From the NCBI RefSeq assembly GCF_001641695.1, contig NZ_LSEF01000100.1, forward strand, positions 42,216 through 106,215: a stretch of DNA of 64,000 nucleotides, given 5' to 3'. The position numbers and the translations under genes are program-made. The stretch comes from Bradyrhizobium neotropicale. GTDB lineage: Bacteria > Pseudomonadota > Alphaproteobacteria > Rhizobiales > Xanthobacteraceae. Under the pieces are notes generated by a model. The model saw nothing but the letters and a program-made list of their open reading frames with translations. It did not search any database and was not told the origin of the DNA. Of this stretch, positions 52,982 through 60,640 are shown piece by piece; the stretch's first letter is position 1, and every line of letters begins with the position of its first letter.

Positions 52982-54433
52982 ATGGCAAGCCTGACCATCC
53001 GCAAGCTCGACGAGAACGTCAAAACCTATCTGCGCCTGCGCTCGGCCAAGAACCGCCGATCGGTCGAGGAAGAGGTCCGGGTCATCCTGCGCGAGCTGAT
53101 CGAGGGCCGCGAGGAGCCACTGACGCCGTTGGCGGCACCGCCCGATGTCGCTCCCGCCTCCGCATCCCAACGCACCGGCGCCCTCCCCGAGGCCAGCGTT
53201 ACCCTGATCATCGGCGGCGGGATCGCGGCCTACAAATCCCTCGACCTGATCCGCCGGCTCAAGGAGCGCCGCATCGAGGTCCGCTGCGTGCTGACCAAGG
53301 CGGCGCAGCAATTCGTCACGCCACTGGCGGTGAGCGCGCTCTCGCATGAGCGCGTCTACACCGACCTGTTCGACCCCCAGAGCGAATTCGATGCCGGCCA
53401 TATCCGCCTGGCGCGCGACTGCGATCTGATCGTGGTGGCGCCGGCAACCGCCGACCTGATGGCCAAGATGGCTCACGGCCATGCCGACGATCTTGCCAGC
53501 GCCATCCTGCTCGCCACCAACCGCAAGATCCTGCTCGCGCCGGCGATGAATCCGCTGATGTGGAACAACGCCTCGACGCGGCGCAACGTCGCGCAGCTCC
53601 AGCGCGACGGCGTGGCGCTGATCGGCCCCAATGCCGGCGAGATGGCGGAAGCCGGCGAAGCCGGCGTCGGCCGGATGTCGGAGGCGGTCGAGATCGCGGC
53701 GGCCGCCGAGCGCCTGCTGCGCCCCCCGGTGCCGCGCCCGCTTGCCGGCAAGCGCGTGCTGATCACCGCAGGCCCGACGCACGAGCCGATCGATCCGGTC
53801 CGCTACATTGCCAACCGCTCCTCCGGCAAGCAGGGCTTTGCCATTGCCGTGGCAGCGCAGGCCGCCGGCGCCGAAGTGATCCTCGTGAGCGGCCCGGTCG
53901 ATCTCGACGATCCCGACGGCGTCACCGTCAAGCATGTCGAATCAGCGCGGCAGATGCTGGAGCACGTCCAGTCCTCGCTTCCCGTCGACATCGCGATCTT
54001 CGCCGCCGCGGTCGCCGACTGGCGCGTCGCAAACGAAGGCGAGCAGAAGCTGAAGAAGACGTCCGCCGGCATGCCGCCGCTGCAGCTCGTCGAGAATCCC
54101 GACATCCTCGCCACGATCTCGAAGCTGACGGACAAGCGCCCGCCGCTGGTGATCGGCTTCGCCGCCGAGACCGAGCATCTCATCGACAACGCCAAGTCCA
54201 AGCTTGCCCGCAAGGGCTGCGACTGGATCGTCGCCAACGACGTCTCGCCGGCAACCGGCGTGATGGGCGGCGATCGCAACACCGTCCATCTCATCAGCCG
54301 CAAGAACGGAGAGAACGACGGCGAGATCGCAGTTGATTCCTGGCCAGTGATGACCAAGGAACAGGTCGCCACCGAACTGATCGCGCATGTCGTAAAAAGC
54401 GTGGCCGACAAATCCCTGGAGCCAGCATCTTGA
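52982..54433 (+). CDS. coaBC: CoaBC (phosphopantothenoylcysteine synthetase/decarboxylase) with N-terminal ribbon-helix-helix domain
   Basis: A 483-residue protein. Residues 72-248 are the flavoprotein decarboxylase CoaC (IIGGGIAAYK, catalytic His140 in AGHIRLARD, PAMN at 187-190). Residues about 254-483 are the synthetase CoaB (VLITAGPTHEPIDPVRYI, NRSSGKQG, GFAAET). The loop that holds Cys158 in E. coli reads AEAGEAGVGRM here, so that Cys is Ala. In front of the enzyme, residues 1-44 (MASLTIRKLDENVKTYLR ... EEEVRVILREL) look like a FitA/VapB antitoxin ribbon-helix-helix, joined by a 27-residue Ala/Pro linker. GGAGGG precedes ATG 52982, and the frame is continuous, so the fusion is not a sequencing gap. 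The enzyme makes 4'-phosphopantetheine for coenzyme A. It lies between ubiB and dut. Confidence 0.9.
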   Translation: MASLTIRKLDENVKTYLRLRSAKNRRSVEEEVRVILRELIEGREEPLTPLAAPPDVAPASASQRTGALPEASVTLIIGGGIAAYKSLDLIRRLKERRIEVRCVLTKAAQQFVTPLAVSALSHERVYTDLFDPQSEFDAGHIRLARDCDLIVVAPATADLMAKMAHGHADDLASAILLATNRKILLAPAMNPLMWNNASTRRNVAQLQRDGVALIGPNAGEMAEAGEAGVGRMSEAVEIAAAAERLLRPPVPRPLAGKRVLITAGPTHEPIDPVRYIANRSSGKQGFAIAVAAQAAGAEVILVSGPVDLDDPDGVTVKHVESARQMLEHVQSSLPVDIAIFAAAVADWRVANEGEQKLKKTSAGMPPLQLVENPDILATISKLTDKRPPLVIGFAAETEHLIDNAKSKLARKGCDWIVANDVSPATGVMGGDRNTVHLISRKNGENDGEIAVDSWPVMTKEQVATELIAHVVKSVADKSLEPAS

Positions 54434-54888
54434 GCACGAAGGTCACCGTCGAACTCCAACACTTGGGCCATGCCGACGGCCTGCCGCTGCCCGCCTATCA
54501 GACCACTGAAGCCGCCGGCCTCGATCTGATGGCCGCGGTTCCGGAAGCTCAGCCTCTGACGCTCGCGCCCGGCAAGCATACGCTGGTGCCGACGGGTCTC
54601 GCGATTGCACTGCCCGCAGGATACGAGGCCCAGGTACGGCCGCGCTCCGGACTCGCCGCCAAGCATGGCGTCACCGTGCTGAACTCGCCGGGAACCATCG
54701 ACGCGGACTATCGCGGCGAGATCAAGGTGATCCTGATCAACCATGGCGAAGCGCCCTTCGTGATCAAGCGCGGCGAGCGTATCGCGCAGATGGTGATCGC
54801 GCCCGTGGTGCAGGCCGCGCTGGTTCCCGTGGCCACGCTGTCGTCCACGGATCGCGGCGCCGGCGGCTTCGGCTCGACCGGCCGCTAG
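54430..54888 (+). CDS. dut: Deoxyuridine 5'-triphosphate nucleotidohydrolase
   Basis: A 152-residue homotrimeric dUTPase that hydrolyses dUTP to dUMP. Five motifs are in place: AGLDLMAA (I), RPRSGLAAKHG (II), GTIDADYRGEI (III), RGERIAQMVI (IV) and the C-terminal RGAGGFGSTG (V). Start TTG at 54430 overlaps the coaBC stop, so it is translationally coupled. It ends the ubiE-ubiB-coaBC-dut group. Confidence 0.95.
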   Translation: MSTKVTVELQHLGHADGLPLPAYQTTEAAGLDLMAAVPEAQPLTLAPGKHTLVPTGLAIALPAGYEAQVRPRSGLAAKHGVTVLNSPGTIDADYRGEIKVILINHGEAPFVIKRGERIAQMVIAPVVQAALVPVATLSSTDRGAGGFGSTGR

Positions 54889-54896
54889 TTCCCTTA

Positions 54897-54918
54897 CCTC
54901 TCCCGCTTGCGGGAGAGG
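54897..54918. repeat. Palindrome CCTCTCCCGC / GCGGGAGAGG, family D (minimal copy)
   Basis: CCTCTCCCGC-tt-GCGGGAGAGG is a perfect 10-base stem just after dut. It matches the 32330-32351 part of the element after pnp. The rest of the gap to 55132 (about 215 bases) has no identifiable feature. Confidence 0.85.
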
Positions 54919-55132
54919 GAGAGCGCCTTCATCGTGGCAAGCAATCCGCACAACAAGCTAACGCCCCAGACTTACCTGGGCTGGAACAAGCCGGCCGGCA
55001 TTTTTGTGGGGCCGCCTTTACGTTCACGATCTGGACTCTTACCGGTCGAGTCACGATGGGGATATTGTCGTTTGATTCGCGTGCGGCGGGGGAAAGTCGT
55101 CGCGCGTAAATTCGTGCGGTCTTGGGGCAATT

Positions 55133-57637
55133 ATGTCAGGCGTGATCGTGTCGATGCGTCGGACGCTGCTGTCGTGCACATCGCTGGCGCGCAACGGCCT
55201 GATGGGAAGTGCGCTGGCGGCGTTGCTGCCGGCTGCGCCGGCTCAGGCCGCCGACCTCGTCGACACCCTCTCCACATTGCTGGACTTCAACCGGCAGGAA
55301 ATCGCGGTGCTGACCACCGCGCTGGCGCTGCTCGGCTTCTCGGTCATGGCGGCGATCCTCTTGATGCGCACGCGCGTGCGCACGGCGAAGAGCGAGGCGC
55401 GGCTGCGCGCGCGGATCGGGGAACTGCAGCTCCAGGCCGACCGCTTCGGTGCGTTGCTGTTCGCCGAACCGCAGATCCTGATCTCCTGGCCGGCCGGCGA
55501 CAACCGCGCGCAGATCTCCGGCGACATCTCCATGGTGCTGCCGCGCGACTCCTCACCACAGCGCGTGCTCGCTTTCGGAACATGGCTTCCGCCGGAACCG
55601 GCGCTGAGGATGGACCATGCGGTCGACGCACTGCGCGACCATGGCGACGGGTTCCAGCTCACGCTGACCACCGCCACCGGCCACACGCTGGAGGCCATCG
55701 GCCGCGCCATCGGCGGCCAGGCCATTGTCAGGATTCGCGAACTCTCGGGCCTGCGTCGCGAACTGGCCGAGACCAGCCTGCGCCACAAGGCGCTGCTCGA
55801 CGAGACCGAGATGCTGCGCGGCTTTGCCGCCGCAGCCCCGTGGCCGATCTGGGCCAAGGCCGAGAACGGCGCGCTGGCCTATGCCAATCCGGCCTATGTG
55901 CGCGCGACCGAGGCGACAGGCATCACCGACGCCCAGCAGCGCAAGCTCGAACTGCTCGACAGCGCCGACCGCACCGCGATGGAGCGCGGCCTGAAGGACG
56001 CCGCCAACTTCACCTCGCGGCTGCCGATCGTGATCGGCGGCGAGCGCCGCATCTATGACGTGCGCGCCGTCAAGGTCGGCGGCGGCAGTGTCGGCGTGGC
56101 GATCGATGCCAGCGAAGCGGATGCGCTGAGCTCGGCGCTGGTCCGGATGGCGGAAGCGCATCGCCGCACGCTCGATCAGCTCTCCTCAGGGGTTGCGGTG
56201 TTCGATGGCCAGCGGCGGCTCGCCTTCTACAACGATTCCTATCGGCGGCTGTGGGACCTCGACCGCACGTTCCTCGATTCCAATCCCGACGATTCCAGCG
56301 TGCTCGACCAGCTCCGCGCCACACGCAAGCTGCAGGAGCAACCGGACTTCCGCGCCTGGAAGGCCAAGTTGCACGAGGCCTATCGCGCGGTCGAGACCGC
56401 CAAGGACACCTGGTTCCTGCCCGACGGGCGCGCGCTCTCGGTCGTCACCACGCCGAACCCGGAAGGTGGCGTCACCTATCTGTTCGACGACGTCACCGAG
56501 AGCCTCGATCTCGCCCGCCGCTTCGACGGCCTGATCCGCGTCCAGCGCGAGACGCTGGACAGCCTGGCTGAGGGCGTTGCGGTGTTCGGCAGCAACGGCA
56601 AGGCACAGCTGTTCAACCCGGCCTTCGCCCGGATGTGGAAGCTGTCGAGCGACGCGCTGCGCGAGGAGCCGCACATCCAGACCGTGGAAGGCTGGTGCCA
56701 TCAGCTGTTCGACGATCCCATGGTCTGGCGGCAGATCCGCGAGGCCATCACCTCGATCGAGAGCCGCGGCGACGTGCCGCTGAAGCTGGAACGCAAGGAC
56801 GGCAGTGTCCTCGACGGCATGATCCGGCCGCTGCCCGACGGCGCCACCATGCTGACGTTCCAGGACATCACCGACACCGAAAACGTCGAGCGTGCCCTGC
56901 GCGAGCGCAACGAAGCGCTGGAGGCGGCCGACCAGATGAAGGTGGATTTCGTCCACCACGTCTCCTACGAGCTGCGCTCGCCGCTCACCACCATCATCGG
57001 CTTCGCGCATTTCCTCAGCGATCCCTCGACCGGACCGCTGACGCCGAAACAGGCCGAATATCTCGACTACGTCACCAAATCGACCAATGCGCTGCTGGCG
57101 CTGACCAACAACATCCTCGATCTCGCCACCATCGACGCCGGCGCCATGAAGCTGGAGCTCGGCCCGGTCGACGTCAGCAAGACCATCGAGCTTGCCGCCG
57201 AGGGCATCCAGGACCGGCTCGCCACCGACCGCATCCGCCTCAAGGTCGAGATCGCGCCCGATGTCGGCAGCTTCGTCGGCGACGAGAAGCGCGTGGTGCA
57301 GGTGCTCTATAACCTCCTCGCCAACGCGGTCGGGTTTTCTCCACAGGATTCCACCGTCGGCATCAGCGCGCGCCGCACCGACCGCAGTGTGGTCTTCACT
57401 GTGACAGATTCCGGGCCTGGAATACCCGCCGACATGAAGGACAAGGTGTTCAACTGGTTCGAAAGCCGCTCGCAGGGCTCGCGTCACCGCGGGGCCGGAC
57501 TCGGGCTTTCGCTGGTGCGCTCCTTCGTCGAGCTGCATGGCGGCAAGGTGCGGGTGGATTCGATCGTCGGCAGAGGCACGGTCGTGATCTGCGACTTCCC
57601 GACCGACCAGGCGGCGCATCGCGACGCCGCCGAATGA
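55133..57637 (+). CDS. divL: DivL-like sensor kinase with tyrosine at the phosphoacceptor site
   Basis: An 834-residue membrane protein. A signal/anchor and a transmembrane helix (about 57-79) precede PAS-type sensor regions (about 225-330, 345-455 and 470-585) and a histidine-kinase core. The H-box reads DFVHHVSYELRSPLTTI with Tyr612 where His is normal, as in Caulobacter DivL. The nucleotide site is present (NAVGF, DSGPGIP, GAGLGLSL). In Caulobacter DivL controls the CckA-CtrA pathway. The gene order divL-tsaE-amgK-murU-addB-addA matches that of Caulobacter as I recall. A Gly-rich signal sequence at the start makes the ATG choice plausible; ATG 55154 is an alternative. Confidence 0.9.
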   Translation: MSGVIVSMRRTLLSCTSLARNGLMGSALAALLPAAPAQAADLVDTLSTLLDFNRQEIAVLTTALALLGFSVMAAILLMRTRVRTAKSEARLRARIGELQLQADRFGALLFAEPQILISWPAGDNRAQISGDISMVLPRDSSPQRVLAFGTWLPPEPALRMDHAVDALRDHGDGFQLTLTTATGHTLEAIGRAIGGQAIVRIRELSGLRRELAETSLRHKALLDETEMLRGFAAAAPWPIWAKAENGALAYANPAYVRATEATGITDAQQRKLELLDSADRTAMERGLKDAANFTSRLPIVIGGERRIYDVRAVKVGGGSVGVAIDASEADALSSALVRMAEAHRRTLDQLSSGVAVFDGQRRLAFYNDSYRRLWDLDRTFLDSNPDDSSVLDQLRATRKLQEQPDFRAWKAKLHEAYRAVETAKDTWFLPDGRALSVVTTPNPEGGVTYLFDDVTESLDLARRFDGLIRVQRETLDSLAEGVAVFGSNGKAQLFNPAFARMWKLSSDALREEPHIQTVEGWCHQLFDDPMVWRQIREAITSIESRGDVPLKLERKDGSVLDGMIRPLPDGATMLTFQDITDTENVERALRERNEALEAADQMKVDFVHHVSYELRSPLTTIIGFAHFLSDPSTGPLTPKQAEYLDYVTKSTNALLALTNNILDLATIDAGAMKLELGPVDVSKTIELAAEGIQDRLATDRIRLKVEIAPDVGSFVGDEKRVVQVLYNLLANAVGFSPQDSTVGISARRTDRSVVFTVTDSGPGIPADMKDKVFNWFESRSQGSRHRGAGLGLSLVRSFVELHGGKVRVDSIVGRGTVVICDFPTDQAAHRDAAE

Positions 57638-59157
57638 CTGCACCGACCACATTCTCCGTCACGCTCGTCAACGAGACGGCCACCGCACAGTTGATGGCCG
57701 ATCTCGCACTGCTGGTCGGCCCGGGTGACGTCATCGCGCTCTCCGGCGATCTCGGCGCCGGCAAGACGGCGGCCGCACGCGCCATGATCCGCTATCTCGC
57801 CGACGACGAGGCGCTGGAAGTGCCGAGCCCGACCTTCACGCTGGTGCAGGGCTACGAGCTGCCGCCGTTCCCGGTGCTGCATGCCGATCTCTACCGCGTG
57901 GAGGACGAGAACGAGCTCGAGGAGATCGGGCTGTCGCCACTGCCGGAGGGCACGCTCGTGCTGATCGAATGGCCGGAGCGCGCCCCATCGGCGATGCCTG
58001 CGGACCGCATCGAGATCGCACTGACGCACCGGCCGGCGCTGGACTCGACCGCGCGCGCCGCCGACATCACCGGTTACGGCAAGGGCGCTGCGCAAGTCGC
58101 GCGACTGAAGGCGCTGCGCGAATTCCTCGATGCGTCCGGCTATATCGAGGCGACGCGACGGCGCATGAACGGCGACGCGTCGACCCGCTCGTACGCACGA
58201 CTGATGCGTGATGACGGCGTCGTCATCCTCATGAACTTTCCGCAGCGCCCCGATGGGGCCGCGATCTACAACGGAAAGTCCTACAGCGCCGCGGTGCATC
58301 TTGCCGAGAACGTCAAACCCTTCGTCGCCATCGACGAGGGCCTGCGCGCGGAAGGCATCTCCGCGCCCGTGATCCATCACAGCGATCTCGACCACGGATT
58401 CCTGATCACCGAGGATTTTGGCAGCGAAGGTGTGATCGAAGGCGATCCGCCGCGGCCGCTTCCCGAGCGCTATGAGGCCGGGATCGACATGCTGGCCGCG
58501 CTGCACGCGAAGGTGCTGCCGGAGACACTGCCGCTGGCGGCAGATACGACCTACGCCATTCCGGTCTTCGATACCGACGCATTGCTGATCGAAATCGGAC
58601 TGATGCCGGAATGGTATCTGCCCGACCGCAACGCTCCGCTGAGTGAGGAGGCGCACGCCGAATTTGTCGCGATGTGGCGCGAGCTGTTGCGAAAGCCAAT
58701 GGCCGCGCCGAAGACCTGGGTGCTGCGCGACTTCCATTCGCCCAACATGATCTGGCTTGCCGACCGCGCCGGCATCGAGCGCGTCGGCGTGATCGATTTC
58801 CAGGACACCGTGCTTGGACCGCAGTCCTACGACGTGGTGTCGCTGCTTCAGGACGCCCGGATCGACGTGCCCGAGAGCCTCGAGCTGACGCTGCTGTCGC
58901 GCTACATCAAGGAGCGTCGCGCACAGGACGCGGAGTTCGATCCGGCCGGCTTCGCCGAGCTCTACGCCATCATGTCGGCGCAGCGGAACACGCGGCTGCT
59001 CGGCACCTTTGCCCGGCTTAACCGCCGCGACGGCAAGCCGCATTATCTGCGCCACCAGCCGCGGATCTGGACCTACCTCCAGCGCTCGCTGGCGCATCCC
59101 GCGCTGGCTCATTTGCGCGAATGGTATCTCGCCAACGTCCCGCCGCCGCAATCCTGA
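57634..59157 (+). CDS. TsaE-AmgK fusion: t6A ATPase plus N-acetylmuramate/N-acetylglucosamine anomeric kinase-like domain
   Basis: A 507-residue fusion. Residues 1-145 are TsaE, the ATPase of tRNA t6A synthesis, with Walker A GDLGAGKT (38-45) and the HADLYR motif (83-88). Residues about 155-507 are an aminoglycoside-phosphotransferase-fold kinase like AmgK, with NGDASTRSY, the catalytic DFHSPNM, and the following VIDFQDTVLGP. AmgK makes the 1-phosphate of recovered cell-wall sugars, which MurU (59687) then converts to UDP-sugar. ATG overlaps the divL stop. The domains are separate genes in many bacteria; annotation as two proteins would be possible, but the frame is continuous. Confidence 0.92.
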   Translation: MTAPTTFSVTLVNETATAQLMADLALLVGPGDVIALSGDLGAGKTAAARAMIRYLADDEALEVPSPTFTLVQGYELPPFPVLHADLYRVEDENELEEIGLSPLPEGTLVLIEWPERAPSAMPADRIEIALTHRPALDSTARAADITGYGKGAAQVARLKALREFLDASGYIEATRRRMNGDASTRSYARLMRDDGVVILMNFPQRPDGAAIYNGKSYSAAVHLAENVKPFVAIDEGLRAEGISAPVIHHSDLDHGFLITEDFGSEGVIEGDPPRPLPERYEAGIDMLAALHAKVLPETLPLAADTTYAIPVFDTDALLIEIGLMPEWYLPDRNAPLSEEAHAEFVAMWRELLRKPMAAPKTWVLRDFHSPNMIWLADRAGIERVGVIDFQDTVLGPQSYDVVSLLQDARIDVPESLELTLLSRYIKERRAQDAEFDPAGFAELYAIMSAQRNTRLLGTFARLNRRDGKPHYLRHQPRIWTYLQRSLAHPALAHLREWYLANVPPPQS

Positions 59158-59246
59158 CCAGAAGCCCGATTTACCGGGTGTTAGCCAAGACGCCGGTAGT
59201 CTGGCAGCAAGGCAGCCGGATAACTACGGGGCTGGAGCAAGGGCAG

Positions 59247-59564
59247 ATGGCGACGAAGACGGATCAGCGCGGGAACAGCCGGGTTGTTTTCGAACGCGGG
59301 ATCCCGGCCCACATGATGGGGATCGACGGCACCTGGCGGCGCGACTGCACCATGGAGGACGTCTCCGAGGCTGGCGCCAAGCTGACCATCGACGGCTCCG
59401 TCGAAGGCCTGCATCTCAAGGAATTCTTCCTGCTGCTGTCGTCCACCGGACTGGCCTACCGGCGCTGCGAACTCGCCTGGGTCAATGGCGATCAGATCGG
59501 CGTCAATTTCCTCAAGCTGGGCCAAGGGAAGAAAAAGGCGCGTTCCACATCTGTCGGGGCGTGA
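59247..59564 (+). CDS. PilZ domain protein
   Basis: A 105-residue protein, essentially one PilZ domain. The R-x3-R element is RGNSR (about 8-12), and the D-x-S-x2-G element is DVSEAGAKL (about 41-49), the cyclic-di-GMP-binding pair. The rest is beta-rich (EFFLLLSS, YRRCELAWVNGDQIGVNF). It may bind c-di-GMP and adjust a partner. It lies between the kinase fusion and murU. ATG 59247 has GGAG/AGGG upstream; an earlier start at 59121 lacks one and overlaps the fusion gene. Confidence 0.87.
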   Translation: MATKTDQRGNSRVVFERGIPAHMMGIDGTWRRDCTMEDVSEAGAKLTIDGSVEGLHLKEFFLLLSSTGLAYRRCELAWVNGDQIGVNFLKLGQGKKKARSTSVGA

Positions 59565-59686
59565 TGGCAACACCCGTCGTACAACCGTCACGGCGGGCGA
59601 TTAAGGCGGTTGAGATGCGGTGCGGCTGGCCAAGGCCCGTGCTAGGATTGCTGCGAACGCGAAATCTGGAGGTCTGAGAAGCCAGG

Positions 59687-60409
59687 ATGTCCGTCAAACC
59701 GACCAAAGCCATGGTGCTTGCCGCGGGGTTCGGCCTGCGCATGCGCCCCTTGACGGACAAGATGCCGAAGCCCCTGGTGTCGGTGGCCGGACAACCGCTG
59801 CTCGATCACGTGCTCGACAAGCTCGGCCAGGCCGGCGTGACCGAGGCGGTGGTCAACGTGCACTATCTGCCGGACCAGATCATCAACCACGTCGCGCACC
59901 GCCAGCATCCGCGCGTGACCATTTCCGATGAGCGCGACCAGGTGCTCGGCACCGGCGGCGGCGTCGTCAAGGCGCTGCCTCTGCTCGGCGATGCACCGTT
60001 CTTCCACGTCAATTCCGACACGCTGTGGATCGACGGCGTGCGCTCGAACCTGGCGCGCCTTGCGGAGAACTTCGACCCCGCGCGGATGGACATCCTCCTC
60101 CTGATGGCGCCGACCGCGACCAGCATTGGCTACAGCGGCCGCGGCGACTACGGGATGCTGCCGGACGGCGCACTGCGCAAGCGCAAGGAAAAAGAGGTCG
60201 TTCCGTTCGTCTATGCGGGCGCGGCGATCATGTCGCCGTCGATCTTCGCTGACGCCCCGAAAGGCGAGTTCTCGCTGACCAGGATGTTCGACCGCGCCAA
60301 CGAGCAGGAACGCCTGTTCGGCCTGCGGCTCGACGGCGTCTGGATGCATGTCGGCACGCCCGACGCGGTGCATGCCGCGGAAGAGGCGTTTCTGGAGAGC
60401 GTGGCGTAG
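59687..60409 (+). CDS. murU: N-acetylmuramate-1-phosphate uridylyltransferase MurU
   Basis: A 240-residue nucleotidyltransferase of the glucose-1-phosphate family. The signature VLAAGFGLRMRPLTDKMPKPL (partly quoted) binds the nucleotide, and NSDTLWIDG carries the metal-binding Asp. With the AmgK-like domain encoded just upstream it fits the MurNAc salvage route of peptidoglycan recycling, giving UDP-MurNAc. A general sugar nucleotidyltransferase role cannot be excluded. Confidence 0.88.
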   Translation: MSVKPTKAMVLAAGFGLRMRPLTDKMPKPLVSVAGQPLLDHVLDKLGQAGVTEAVVNVHYLPDQIINHVAHRQHPRVTISDERDQVLGTGGGVVKALPLLGDAPFFHVNSDTLWIDGVRSNLARLAENFDPARMDILLLMAPTATSIGYSGRGDYGMLPDGALRKRKEKEVVPFVYAGAAIMSPSIFADAPKGEFSLTRMFDRANEQERLFGLRLDGVWMHVGTPDAVHAAEEAFLESVA

Positions 60410-60425
60410 GCCCGCTCTCAGGCGC

Positions 60426-60523
60426 CGTAGGGTGGGCAAAGCGAAGCGTGCCCATCCTTCAGGCTGATGTTCGGATGAAGGATATGGTGGGCACGGCGCG
60501 AGCGCGCCTTTGCCTACCCTACG
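60426..60523. repeat. Palindromic repeat with CGTAGGG / CCCTACG ends, family E
   Basis: CGTAGGGTGGGCAAAGC on the left and GCCTTTGCCTACCCTACG on the right are inverted. Inside, GTGCCCATCCTTC/GAAGGATATGGTGGGCAC form another stem. It equals the element at 36749-36842. Confidence 0.85.
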
Positions 60524-60640
60524 ATGTCCCCGGGGCACGAGAGCCACCACGCCGCGAACAGCGGGGAACACCTCGCCCTCGCGCATGACCATTTGAGTCT
60601 GCCTCCCTATATTGGCGCCTGATTCCGAATCAGGCGGCCC

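Noticed and set aside
55034..55052. GACTC/GAGTC inverted repeat before divL as a regulatory site
   Set aside because: Only five-base arms with an asymmetric centre; such pairs are frequent by chance.
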